Part shown: positions 17,652 to 25,447 of the stretch, piece by piece | Position numbering within the stretch: position 1 is the stretch's first letter | How the letters are laid out: each line of letters opens with the position of its first letter | DNA from: Methyloligella solikamskensis | GTDB taxonomy: Bacteria; Pseudomonadota; Alphaproteobacteria; Rhizobiales; Methyloligellaceae | Direction: 5' to 3' | Length of the DNA: 64,000 nt | Assembly (NCBI RefSeq): GCF_042676065.1 | Contig: NZ_JBHTJO010000002.1 | Span: 248,001 to 312,000, forward strand | Notes under the pieces: generated by a model | The model's input: the letters and a program-made list of their open reading frames with translations, nothing else | Database searches by the model: none | What the model was told of the DNA's origin: nothing | Made by a program: the position numbers and the translations under genes

Positions 17652-18680
17652 ATGGGCGAGATTGGATGCTCCAAGATTGAGCGCTCCAAGAGTGCATGCA
17701 CGAAAACCTGGCGGAGCAGGCTGGCTCCGGTCCTGGCGCTTGCCGCCCTGGTAGGGCTGGCGACGCCGCCTGAAAAAGCACAAGCCGCCGAGGGCGCGAC
17801 CGGCATCTATCTGCTGGGCTCCAAGACCACCATGGCGGGCTATCTTCCGCCGCCCGGCACCTATTTCCTCGACTACAACTACTATTATTCGGGTAGCACC
17901 AACTTCACCCTCAACGCGGCGGGGTTCGAGCTGGAAGGCGGCGTGGACGCCGACGCCTACTACAATCTCGTCACGCCCATGTGGGTCGCCCCCGGCGAGG
18001 TGCTTGGCGGCAATATCGCCTTCCTGGTGCTGACGCCCATCGGCTGGAAGGACACCGAAGCCGGCGTTGCCGTTCCGCTTCAACAGCTCAATCTAACCCT
18101 TCGCGCCGACAAGCAGGACGAGGAGACCCGCTTCGGCGATCCCGTGCCGGGCGTGAATATCGGCTGGCACGAGGGCAACTGGCACTGGACCGTCGGCGGC
18201 CTCGTCAACGTGCCCATCGGCTATTGGAAGCGGGGCAACCTTGCCAATATCGGCTTCAACCGCTGGGCTTTCGACGTGAACGGCGCCTTCACCTGGCTCA
18301 ATCCGGAGATCGGCCTGGAAATCTCCAGCGCCGCCGGCTTCACCTTCAACGTGGAGAACCCGGAGACCGACTATAAGACGGGCACCGAGTTCCACTACGA
18401 GTTCGCCGTGGTGCAGAACTTCTCCAAGGCCTTCGGCATCGGCATCAACGGCTATTTCTACGATCAGGTCTCAGGCGACAGTGGTCCGGGCGCCCGCCTC
18501 GGCCCCTTCGAAGGCCGTGTTGCGGCGCTGGGACCCGTGGCCAATTTCAGTTTCAATCTGGGTGAGATCCCCGTCTCGACCAGCCTGAAATACTTCCATG
18601 AGTTCGACGTGAAGAACCGCCTGGAAGGCGATGCGGGCTTCCTGACCGTGACGCTCCCGCTCTCGGTGCCGAAGCCGTAA
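17652..18680 (+). CDS. SphA-like outer-membrane transport protein (phenol MetA degradation family)
   Basis: 342 aa. A long basic N-terminal lead precedes the hydrophobic signal segment (LAPVLALAALVGLATPP). The mature part is rich in alternating aromatic beta strands typical of outer-membrane channels: GYLPPPGTYFLDYNYYYSG, LTPIGWKD, GWHEGNWHWTVGG, GNLANIGFNRWAFD and a C-terminal KYFHEFDVKNRLEGD. This order is that of the SphA/MetA-degradation family, putative porins for hydrophobic compounds or sphingosine. The cargo here is unknown. It stands alone between divergent DUF3300 and codirectional ABC-F genes, with a likely terminator at 18730. Confidence 0.82.
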   Translation: MGEIGCSKIERSKSACTKTWRSRLAPVLALAALVGLATPPEKAQAAEGATGIYLLGSKTTMAGYLPPPGTYFLDYNYYYSGSTNFTLNAAGFELEGGVDADAYYNLVTPMWVAPGEVLGGNIAFLVLTPIGWKDTEAGVAVPLQQLNLTLRADKQDEETRFGDPVPGVNIGWHEGNWHWTVGGLVNVPIGYWKRGNLANIGFNRWAFDVNGAFTWLNPEIGLEISSAAGFTFNVENPETDYKTGTEFHYEFAVVQNFSKAFGIGINGYFYDQVSGDSGPGARLGPFEGRVAALGPVANFSFNLGEIPVSTSLKYFHEFDVKNRLEGDAGFLTVTLPLSVPKP

Positions 18681-18729
18681 GGCTCGAAAATTTGCCGCTG
18701 CGCTGTCCTGTGCGCTATTGATCGCGCCA

Positions 18730-18760
18730 GCCTCGGCCCCATCGGCTGAGGCACGTGTTT
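18730..18760 (+). terminator. Probable Rho-independent terminator after the SphA-like gene
   Basis: GCCTCGGCC (18730-18738) pairs with GGCTGAGGC (18744-18752), 9 bp including one G-T pair with a 5-nt loop. The stem is followed by ACGTGTTTTCC, a short T run. It lies 50 nt past the stop codon. Confidence 0.5.
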
Positions 18761-18821
18761 TCCGATTTCCGCAACACCCATCGACGGTGGCGCTGCCGCC
18801 GGATCTCACCAGCGTATTGTC

Positions 18822-20678
18822 ATGGCATCGCCGCCTCTTCTTCTGCTTCAAGATATCGACCTCACCTACGGGGTGAAGCCGTTGCTCGACGGCGCGACTC
18901 TCTCCGTGGGCGAGGGCGAGATGCTGGCGCTTGTCGGGCGGAACGGCTCCGGCAAGTCGACGCTTCTGAAGATCGCCGCGGGCCTCGTGGAGCCCGATGG
19001 CGGCACACGTTTCATGCAGCCCACTGCGACTGTCCGCTATCTGCCCCAGGCGCCTGATCTCTCCGGCCATGCCACCACCGCGGCGTTCGTGGAGGACGGC
19101 CTGCCGCCCAGCGACGATCCTCACCGGGCCCAGATCTGGCTGGAGGAGATGGGGCTGACGGGCAAGGAGAGCACTGCCCATCTGTCCGGCGGCGAGGCGC
19201 GCCGGGCAGCGCTGGCCCGGGTCCTGGCCGCGGCGCCCGATATCCTGTTGCTGGACGAGCCCACCAACCATCTCGATCTCCTCGCCATCGAACGGCTGGA
19301 GCAGGCTCTGAAGGCGTCCCGCTCCGCCATCGTCATGATCAGCCACGACCGGCGCTTCCTGGAGAACCTCTCAAAGTCGACCGTCTGGCTCGACCGCGGC
19401 ACCACCCGCCGCCTTGAGCGCGGCTTCGCCCATTTCGAGGAATGGCGCGATCAGGTGCTGGAAGAGGAGGAGCAGGGCCGCCACAAGCTCGACCGCAAGA
19501 TTGTTCAGGAGGAGCACTGGCTCCGCTATGGCGTCAGCGGCCGCCGCAAGCGCAATCAGCGCCGTCTCGAAGATCTGCGCAGCTTGCGCCGCCAGCGCGA
19601 CCAGCTCCGCCGCAACAAGGCGGGCGGCGACATGAAGCTGGAGATCCAGGACGCGCTGGAGACCGGCAAGCGGGTCGTCGAGGCCCACCGCATATCGAAG
19701 TCTTATGGCGACCGGAAGATCGTCGACGATTTCAGCATCAAGATCGTCCGCGGCGACCGGGTCGGCATCGTCGGCCCCAACGGCGCCGGCAAGACGACCC
19801 TGATCAATCTCATCACCGGCGGCCAAAAGCCCGATGCGGGCACCGTGAAGCTCGGCACCAATCTGGAAGTCGCGACCCTCGATCAGAACCGCGAGAAGCT
19901 GGATGTCGACCGCAGCCTCGCCGCGACCCTGACCGGCGGGCGGGGAGATTCCGTCATCATCAACGGGCGCTCCCGCCATGTGGTCGGCTACATGAAGGAC
20001 TTTCTGTTCAAGCCCGAGCAGGCCCAGACACCCATCAAGGCGCTCTCGGGCGGCGAGCTCGGCCGGGCCATGCTAGCCGTGGCGCTGTCTCACCCGTCGA
20101 ACCTGCTGGTGCTCGACGAGCCCACCAACGATCTCGACCTGGAGACCCTCGATCTGCTCCAGGAGATGCTGGCCAACTATCCCGGCACCGTGATCCTCGT
20201 CTCCCATGATCGCGACTTCCTCGACCGCACGGTGACCTCCGTGGTGGCGTACGAAGGCGAAGGACGCTGGATCGAATATGCCGGCGGCTATACGGACATG
20301 GTCGCCCAGCGCGGCTACGGCATGGAGAAGGAAGAGGCCCACGCGACGCCGGTCAGCGCGCCGCCGAAGAAGATGCTAGCGGGCGAGAGTGGTGGGGGCA
20401 CGCCGAGCAAGAAGCCCAAGAACGAGCCGAAGCCCGAACGGCGGCGCCTCAACCCGAAGGAGCAGCACGCGCTCAAGGTGCTGCCCGGCCAAATGGAGGC
20501 GCTCCACAAGGAGATCGGTAAGCTCGAAGAGGCTCTCGCCGATCCGGATTTCTACACCCGCGACGTCGAGGCTTTCACCGCCTCCACCAAGCGCCTCGCC
20601 GAAGCCCAATCCGAGCTGGAGCAGGCGGAGGAAGAATGGCTCCGCCTGGAACTGCTGCGCGAAGAGATCGACGGTTAA
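18822..20678 (+). CDS. ABC-F family ATPase (Uup-like)
   Basis: 618 aa soluble protein with two ATP-binding cassettes and no membrane segments. The first has Walker A GRNGSGKST (from residue 39), signature LSGGEARRAALARV and Walker B LLLDEPTNHLDL. The second has Walker A GPNGAGKTT (about residue 318), signature LSGGELGRAML and Walker B LLVLDEPTNDLDLETL. A charged inter-domain linker and a C-terminal Lys/Glu-rich coiled coil (RRLNPKEQHALKVLPGQ onward) are typical of the Uup branch, which acts on stalled ribosomes or branched DNA rather than transport. It is convergent with the following gene. Confidence 0.92.
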   Translation: MASPPLLLLQDIDLTYGVKPLLDGATLSVGEGEMLALVGRNGSGKSTLLKIAAGLVEPDGGTRFMQPTATVRYLPQAPDLSGHATTAAFVEDGLPPSDDPHRAQIWLEEMGLTGKESTAHLSGGEARRAALARVLAAAPDILLLDEPTNHLDLLAIERLEQALKASRSAIVMISHDRRFLENLSKSTVWLDRGTTRRLERGFAHFEEWRDQVLEEEEQGRHKLDRKIVQEEHWLRYGVSGRRKRNQRRLEDLRSLRRQRDQLRRNKAGGDMKLEIQDALETGKRVVEAHRISKSYGDRKIVDDFSIKIVRGDRVGIVGPNGAGKTTLINLITGGQKPDAGTVKLGTNLEVATLDQNREKLDVDRSLAATLTGGRGDSVIINGRSRHVVGYMKDFLFKPEQAQTPIKALSGGELGRAMLAVALSHPSNLLVLDEPTNDLDLETLDLLQEMLANYPGTVILVSHDRDFLDRTVTSVVAYEGEGRWIEYAGGYTDMVAQRGYGMEKEEAHATPVSAPPKKMLAGESGGGTPSKKPKNEPKPERRRLNPKEQHALKVLPGQMEALHKEIGKLEEALADPDFYTRDVEAFTASTKRLAEAQSELEQAEEEWLRLELLREEIDG

Positions 20679-20693
20679 ACCCCCGACGCAAAA

Positions 20694-20717
20694 CGGGCGC
20701 CCTGATCGGAGCGCCCG
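20694..20717. terminator. Bidirectional terminator between convergent genes
   Basis: CGGGCGC (20694-20700) pairs perfectly with GCGCCCG (20711-20717) around a 10-nt loop. On the minus strand the stem is followed by TTTTGCG. It lies in the 84-nt gap between the ABC-F gene and the convergent hydrolase gene. Confidence 0.5.
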
Positions 20718-20762
20718 CGATTTGCTTCTAGAGTCGGCGCGGCCGGCGATCCGGCCAGCCCG

Positions 20763-21647
20763 TCACTTCTGATCATTCAGGAAATTGATGACCGCATCGG
20801 CGATGTGATCCGGCTGTTCCGGCAGCATGGCATGCCCCATGTTCGGAAAAGCGACCAGCCGCGCATTGGGACGGTTGGTGACGAAATCGAACGCGTTCTG
20901 GGGCGGAGCGATCTTATCCTGTAGCCCCTGGACCACCAGCGCCGGAGCCGTGCCGCCATTGAACAGCGGCTTGAAATCCGTGCGTTTGGCCGCTTCCGCT
21001 TGCAGCTCCGCCGTCTTCTGGTTCCAGCCGCCGAGAAACGCGTCCGGGCTGTTGCCAGGGGCGAACATCGACTTCATCACCGCCTCGCGATGTTCCTCCG
21101 GCGAGAGGCTCGGATCGTACATCTTCTCGAACTCCGCCCAGGTCGCCTTGCTGGGCTGGATCTCACCGCCGGCCGCCAGCAGCATGAGCCCGATCACCCG
21201 GTCCGGCTGCAGCGACGATACGGTCCGGGAAACGCGATTGCCGAAGTTCTGGCCAAGCATGAAGACCTTATCGAGCCCGAGCTGATCGGCGACCATCCAG
21301 ACGTCGTTGCCGAGGTCCTGGAGCTTCACGGTCTCCATCGGACCGGTGCTCTCGCCGATCCCGCGCGGATTGATCAGGACGACGTGATAGCCGGCCTCAG
21401 CCACGCTGTTGCCAAGGGCCTCGAAATCCTGTGCCGGCCGTCCAAGCGAGGGATGCATCAGGACGGTCTGGCCCTCGCCGCGTTCGAAGATCTCAAGGTG
21501 CACATCGCCCTTGTCGATCATCTTATGCGACCAGCCCTCGAGGGAGGCTGCGAAGGCGGTGCTGCCGGACACGACCGCAAGCAAGGCGATTGCGAGGAAG
21601 CAGAACAGCGAAGCCGCAGCCCGCTCGTGAATTCTATGAAAGGTCAT
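20763..21647 (-). CDS. Exported alpha/beta-hydrolase-fold protein with Asn in place of the nucleophile
   Basis: 294 aa. It has a signal peptide (hydrophobic about residues 12-33, ending AFAASLEG). The fold elements are in order: PSLGRPAQDFEALGN (oxyanion region), INPRGIGEST, the nucleophile elbow LGQNFGN at 131-137, Asp244 in GLQDKIAPP and His272 in NMGHAMLPEQP. The elbow normally reads G-x-Ser/Asp/Cys-x-G, but here position 134 is Asn (codon AAC), while the acid and histidine are kept. The protein may be a non-enzymatic binder or use another residue. No substrate is recognised. It is convergent with the ABC-F gene. Confidence 0.82.
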   Translation of the reverse strand: MTFHRIHERAAASLFCFLAIALLAVVSGSTAFAASLEGWSHKMIDKGDVHLEIFERGEGQTVLMHPSLGRPAQDFEALGNSVAEAGYHVVLINPRGIGESTGPMETVKLQDLGNDVWMVADQLGLDKVFMLGQNFGNRVSRTVSSLQPDRVIGLMLLAAGGEIQPSKATWAEFEKMYDPSLSPEEHREAVMKSMFAPGNSPDAFLGGWNQKTAELQAEAAKRTDFKPLFNGGTAPALVVQGLQDKIAPPQNAFDFVTNRPNARLVAFPNMGHAMLPEQPDHIADAVINFLNDQK

Positions 21648-21822
21648 GGTCGTCCTTTGTTACGGCCGCTTTTATGTCATTTGCGCTTATAAACATGCGC
21701 TCGGAGAAATCAGAAATACCGCGCTGGACAGCTAACACCTCGTGACGGCGGGAAATCCACCAACCGGCGGGCGAGGGCCGTGTCGGGCAGCTAATGCGGC
21801 TCGGTCCGGGAACTTGCCCGAG

Positions 21823-22179
21823 CTAGCCTGCGTCCTTCTCGTCGATGCAATTCTCGAAGGTCATGGTCTCGTCCGGCCCTTCGGTGACAAAGGCCGTGTT
21901 GCCCTTGTTCCAGAACACGAAGCTCTCATCGGCGTTGGCGTAGCGTGCGCCGGAGCCGGAGATCACCTGGGGCAGGTCCATGCTCCGCCCGTCGGAAAGC
22001 GTGAGGTCGACCTTGTCGTCGTAGAACGTTGCGTCGATCGCCTTGTCGCCATCGCATTTGAAGACCGCTTCCGCGATCGGCTTGGCGTCGTCCGCCTGAA
22101 CGCTGGCAGGCACGGCCATGCTCATGAGCAGTGCGGCAAGCAGCAGAGGAGTGTGTTTCGTGACGAGGGATGCGGGCAT
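21823..22179 (-). CDS. MliC-family lysozyme inhibitor-like exported protein
   Basis: 118 aa. A signal peptide (hydrophobic about residues 11-27, ending ASVQADD) precedes a single small beta-barrel domain with the C-type lysozyme inhibitor pattern: FKCDGDKAIDATFYDDKVDLTLSDG, LPQVISGSGARYANADESFVFWNKGNTAFV and a final ENC. The two cysteines (KCDG and ENCI) can form the family's disulfide. MliC proteins protect peptidoglycan from host or competitor lysozyme. No lipobox cysteine follows the signal, so a soluble periplasmic form is predicted. A GGAGGCC ribosome site precedes the ATG. Confidence 0.82.
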   Translation of the reverse strand: MPASLVTKHTPLLLAALLMSMAVPASVQADDAKPIAEAVFKCDGDKAIDATFYDDKVDLTLSDGRSMDLPQVISGSGARYANADESFVFWNKGNTAFVTEGPDETMTFENCIDEKDAG

Positions 22180-22572
22180 CTTCTGGCCTCCTAGGTCCGG
22201 TGAGCGGCGCGCATCATGTCGTCCGGCGCCCGGTGCGGCAAGCGTGCGGAGCCGTATCGGTTTATCGACCGGAAACGCCCGCTTCGATAGAGGATGAGGC
22301 GCGACCTCCTAAGCGCCCGCACCCGCGAGGGAATAACCCGGAGACCCCCTCTCGCTATCCACAAGGACGGTGGAAATTCGCAACCCATCGTTGCGGAAGT
22401 AGTGCCCCTTCCGTCTTTCAACTAGCCTCGAAACTGGAGTTGCCTGCCGCTGAGTCGTCGGCGCGGGCCCATGTTGGTTCTGCGTTGTTGGTGTGGATGC
22501 GGCCGGGGCGCGCTCGCAAGACGAGCGACACAAATCAGGCCTTGGGCCGCTTGTAAGCGGGGAGAGGCCATT
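22180..22572. other. 393-nt intergenic region between divergent mliC-like and bactofilin genes
   Basis: No convincing coding sequence on either strand. It should hold the promoters of both divergent genes. The only clear structure is a perfect inverted repeat CGCAAC-N5-GTTGCG at 22379-22395, which could be an operator or a small hairpin. No transcription terminator or RNA gene was recognised. Confidence 0.6.
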
Positions 22573-23073
22573 ATGGCAGATAACGCGTTTCGGCCTGAGG
22601 ATAACGGGGCCTATATCGGGCCCGGCGTGACCTTCAAGGGCGAGATTTCAGGCCCGGAGAAGATCGTCGTCGAGGGTATCGTCGAGGGGGATATCACGGC
22701 GGGCTCCCTCCATATCGGGCCGAACGGCTCGGTGAAGGGCAATGTGGTGGCCACGGAGGCGGACGTGGAAGGCACCTTGTCCAGCAATGTGGACATCAAG
22801 GACTTCCTGCTCTTGCGCTCCACGGGCCGGGTCGAAGGTCAGATCCGCTGCGGCGACTTCCAAGTCGAGCGCGGTGCGGTCCTGGCTGGCGATTTCGCCG
22901 CCGGCAACGGCGAGTCCCAGAAAACCAAAGCCGAAACTGCATCCGAGGCGCCCAAACAGGCGCCGAAGGCGGCAGAGTCTCCAGCGAAGGAGACCTCAGA
23001 AGAGGCTGATACTTCCGGCAGCGCCGAGCCGGAAGCCTCCTCCGAAGAGGTTCGTCTGGAGGCCGCCGAGTAG
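22573..23073 (+). CDS. Bactofilin family cytoskeletal protein
   Basis: 166 aa. Bactofilins polymerise without nucleotide into filaments that organise cell-wall or stalk-forming machinery, usually at the inner membrane. The domain (about residues 12-112) is a regular beta-helix with the characteristic GVTFKGEISGPEKIVVEG, GDITAGSLHIGPNGSVKG, DVEGTLSSNVDIKD and VEGQIRCGDFQVERGAVLAG turns. The C-terminal 50 residues are Ala/Glu/Lys/Pro-rich and disordered. The start at 22573 has a GGGGAGAGG ribosome site; an in-frame ATG further up adds a Cys/Arg-rich lead without family similarity. No M23 peptidase gene is adjacent. Confidence 0.9.
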   Translation: MADNAFRPEDNGAYIGPGVTFKGEISGPEKIVVEGIVEGDITAGSLHIGPNGSVKGNVVATEADVEGTLSSNVDIKDFLLLRSTGRVEGQIRCGDFQVERGAVLAGDFAAGNGESQKTKAETASEAPKQAPKAAESPAKETSEEADTSGSAEPEASSEEVRLEAAE

Positions 23074-23186
23074 GGGGTGGACTCCCCCTCCATCCCTCCT
23101 CATGCTGCGGTGCTTCAACCGGGACACTCGCGCGTTTGAACGCAAAAGGTCCCCGGCCTGAAGCGTCGCAGCATCGAGGATCGGCC

Positions 23187-23945
23187 ATGACCCCGCGAAT
23201 TCTGGCGCTTGCCGCCGCGTTCCTATCCGCAGCCACGTTTTTCCCGGCTGCCGGCCTGGCGGGCGAGGACGTGACCTATCAGGTCGACGGCGAGGCCTTC
23301 GAAGGCTATCGCGCGCCTGCGAAGGGTGGCGAGGCGAAGGGACTGGTGCTTGTCGTCCAGGACTGGGACGGTCTCACCGGCTACGAGAAGAAGCGCGCCG
23401 ACATGCTGAGCGAGCTCGGCTACGACGCCTTCGCCCTCGATCTCTACGGCAAGGGAAATCGTCCAGAAGACACCGGGGCCAAGAAGGCAGAGATGCAAGG
23501 CCTCTACGAGGACCGTGCTCGCATGCGGAAGCTGCTTCTCGCCGGTCTCAGCGAGGCCCGCAAAGGCTCCGACAAGGAGAGCGTCGTGGTGATGGGCTAT
23601 TGCTTCGGCGGCGCCGCAGCCTTGGAGCTCGCGGCCTCCGGCGAGGCTGAGGATGTCGCGGGCTATGCGACCTTCCACGGCGGGCTCAACAATCTCCACG
23701 ACCAGAGCTACCCGGAGGAAACCCCGCCGATCCTGGTGGCCCATGGGGCGCTGGACAGCTCCGTGAGCATGAAGGACGTCGCCCGCCTGTCCGAGGCGCT
23801 GGAAAAATCAGACGTCCCTTATGAGATCGACATCTATTCCGGCGCGCCTCACGGCTTCACCGTGTTCGGCTCCGACGCCTATCAGACGCGTGCCGACGAG
23901 AAGTCCTGGGACGCCTTTACCGGCTTCCTCGAAGAGCAACTCTAA
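23187..23945 (+). CDS. Exported dienelactone hydrolase family protein
   Basis: 252 aa. A signal peptide (hydrophobic about residues 4-25, ending GLAGED) precedes a dienelactone-hydrolase alpha/beta domain. The catalytic triad is complete: Cys139 in the elbow MGYCFGG, Asp190 in GALDSSV and His222 in GAPHGFTVFG. The DLYGKGNRPED segment is also typical of the family. Family members hydrolyse lactones or small esters; being exported, this one acts in the periplasm, and its substrate is unknown. The start at 23187 has a GAGGATCGGCC ribosome site. It follows the bactofilin gene by 113 nt on the same strand. Confidence 0.87.
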   Translation: MTPRILALAAAFLSAATFFPAAGLAGEDVTYQVDGEAFEGYRAPAKGGEAKGLVLVVQDWDGLTGYEKKRADMLSELGYDAFALDLYGKGNRPEDTGAKKAEMQGLYEDRARMRKLLLAGLSEARKGSDKESVVVMGYCFGGAAALELAASGEAEDVAGYATFHGGLNNLHDQSYPEETPPILVAHGALDSSVSMKDVARLSEALEKSDVPYEIDIYSGAPHGFTVFGSDAYQTRADEKSWDAFTGFLEEQL

Positions 23946-24012
23946 AGGGAAAGCATAAAGGGGAAAGCCGTGGCGGCTGACCGATAACCGCTGGTTCAGG
24001 GAGCGGGTACGG

Positions 24013-24267
24013 TCAATCGGTCAGCCCGGCGCTACCGCCGCCGCCGGAAAGGCGTGCCACATTCTTGCAGAGCGAAAGCGACGAACCGAGCTCTTCAAGC
24101 TCCAGAGCCACCGCCATCGCCTCAAGCTCGCTCAGAAGCGTTTCGGCATATTCCGTAAATGCCGCCGCATCGACCGGCAGGGGACCGTCGTCCGGCCCCG
24201 CCTGGTCGCCAATCGCGCGCCAGCGCGAAAAAATCTCCCGTAGGGGATCGTCCTGTTCGATGTTCAT
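24013..24267 (-). CDS. Small hypothetical protein
   Basis: 84 aa, acidic. It is mostly helical (PLREIFSRWRAIGDQ, then AAFTEYAETLLSELEAMAVALELEEL) and ends in a short Gly/Ser-rich tail. No signal peptide, membrane segment or catalytic motif is present. The start at 24267 has a GGGAGCC ribosome site. It is convergent with the dienelactone hydrolase gene and divergent from the XRE regulator gene. No family was recognised. The leucine/alanine-rich helices suggest a dimeric helical bundle, which is an inference from composition. Confidence 0.55.
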   Translation of the reverse strand: MNIEQDDPLREIFSRWRAIGDQAGPDDGPLPVDAAAFTEYAETLLSELEAMAVALELEELGSSLSLCKNVARLSGGGGSAGLTD

Positions 24268-24517
24268 GAAAGGCTCCCGCCCTTCGTCACCCATGCGCAA
24301 ACAATATAGATAATCGTACAGGGTACGACCCTACTACCAGAACTTCCCGATGTCATAGGGAATTTTGGCAGGCTTCATGTCTGCTGCGCATGGACGCACA
24401 GGCTGGAAAGTCGACCTAATTTGTCACAATATTGATTGGTCAATTTATCGCGAGATCCAGCGGGGTCTCGTGTGGACTGCAACAAGCGATCAGCGCAAGC
24501 AAGGGGGATCCGCCAGG

Positions 24518-24781
24518 ATGGCGGGCTCTGTTTCATTCGCTCTTTCGAGCCGCATCGATGCACGCCATGTCCGCATGGCCCGGGCCGGACTCGGTCTTTC
24601 GGTGCGCGACCTCGCAGAGCGAGCCGGCGTCAACAAGGCGACCATCGTGCGCCTGGAGGCCGGAATGCCCGTTCGCGGCGCCACCACCGAGGCGGTGAAA
24701 GCCGCGTTGGAGGCTGAGGGCGCATGCTTCTACATCAATGACCAAGGCACGATTTGCGTCAGCGTTCCGGCCCGGAAATAG
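24518..24781 (+). CDS. XRE-family helix-turn-helix regulator
   Basis: 87 aa, one DNA-binding domain and little else. The HTH covers about residues 18-60: ARHVRMARAGLGLSVRDLAE, then RAGVNKATIVRLEAGMPVRG, with the recognition helix around KATIVRLE. The short C-terminal part (ACFYINDQGTICVSVP) forms strands seen in small XRE regulators. The start at 24518 is the first codon after which conserved sequence begins; an in-frame ATG at 24365 would add 51 unconserved residues. It is followed after 122 nt by a BLUF photoreceptor gene on the same strand, so it may take part in a light response. The target is unknown. Confidence 0.8.
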   Translation: MAGSVSFALSSRIDARHVRMARAGLGLSVRDLAERAGVNKATIVRLEAGMPVRGATTEAVKAALEAEGACFYINDQGTICVSVPARK

Positions 24782-24811
24782 CCGCCGCTGAACAAAGTCG
24801 AGTCGGCGGCT
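24780..24811 (+). terminator. Hairpin at the end of the XRE gene
   Basis: AGCCGCCG (24780-24787, including the last bases of the stop codon) pairs perfectly with CGGCGGCT (24804-24811) around a 16-nt loop. There is no T run after it, so it may be a weak or Rho-assisted terminator or an mRNA 3' stem. Confidence 0.3.
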
Positions 24812-24903
24812 ATGCGACTCCTCGCGCTGATGTGAAGACGCGATGCCTGCCGATGATGTTACAATCAAAAAAAACGCTGTGATCGACAATGGAGGAGCGC
24901 GCC

Positions 24904-25371
24904 GTGCATCTCATTGTCTATGTGAGCGACTGCGCGGTCCCCGACGGCGAGTTGAAAAACACGCTGGAAGAGGTCGATGCGGACTCGCGCCGCAACAACG
25001 CAGCCGCGGATCTCACAGGCGTCCTATTCTGCGAAAATCGCCATTTTCTTCAGGTGCTGGAGGGAGAGGAAGACGCATTGCGCGCGGCGATGGCGCGCAT
25101 TGAGAAGGATCATCGTCATCGCAATATCGAGATCCTGGTCGATCAGTCGATCGAGTCCCGTTCATTCCCCGACTGGTCCCTCGATACGTTCTTTATCGAC
25201 GACCCGGAGCTCCTGACGCCGGAGACTCTCAGGTCTCTGCGTGACATCTACTTCAAGCATTTCGAGCTGGATGCCCGCGATCTCGTCGCCTTCCTGAAAC
25301 GCATCATCGACGAGATCGATAGTTTCAAGATCCTCCACCGTCCGAACACGACGAACGACGTTCCGCCTTAG
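24904..25371 (+). CDS. BLUF-domain blue-light sensor protein
   Basis: 155 aa from GTG 24904, which sits 7 nt after GGAGGA; the in-frame ATG at 24889 is part of that ribosome site. The single BLUF domain binds FAD and senses blue light through a hydrogen-bond switch. Key residues are Tyr6 (LIVYVS), Asn32 (RRNN), Gln50 (FLQVLEG) and Trp91 (FPDWSL), at nearly the positions of the cyanobacterial PixD protein. The usual Met two residues after the Trp is Leu93 here. A C-terminal helical part (LRSLRDIYFKHFELDARDL) probably mediates dimer or partner contacts. No output domain is fused, so signalling must go through another protein. Confidence 0.88.
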   Translation: MHLIVYVSDCAVPDGELKNTLEEVDADSRRNNAAADLTGVLFCENRHFLQVLEGEEDALRAAMARIEKDHRHRNIEILVDQSIESRSFPDWSLDTFFIDDPELLTPETLRSLRDIYFKHFELDARDLVAFLKRIIDEIDSFKILHRPNTTNDVPP

Positions 25372-25447
25372 CGTGTGACCCCGTGCAATTGGTCTCCCGC
25401 CTTTCCCGCCTTGGAACAGCTGCGGCGCGCCTGCGTTGGGCCGCCCC

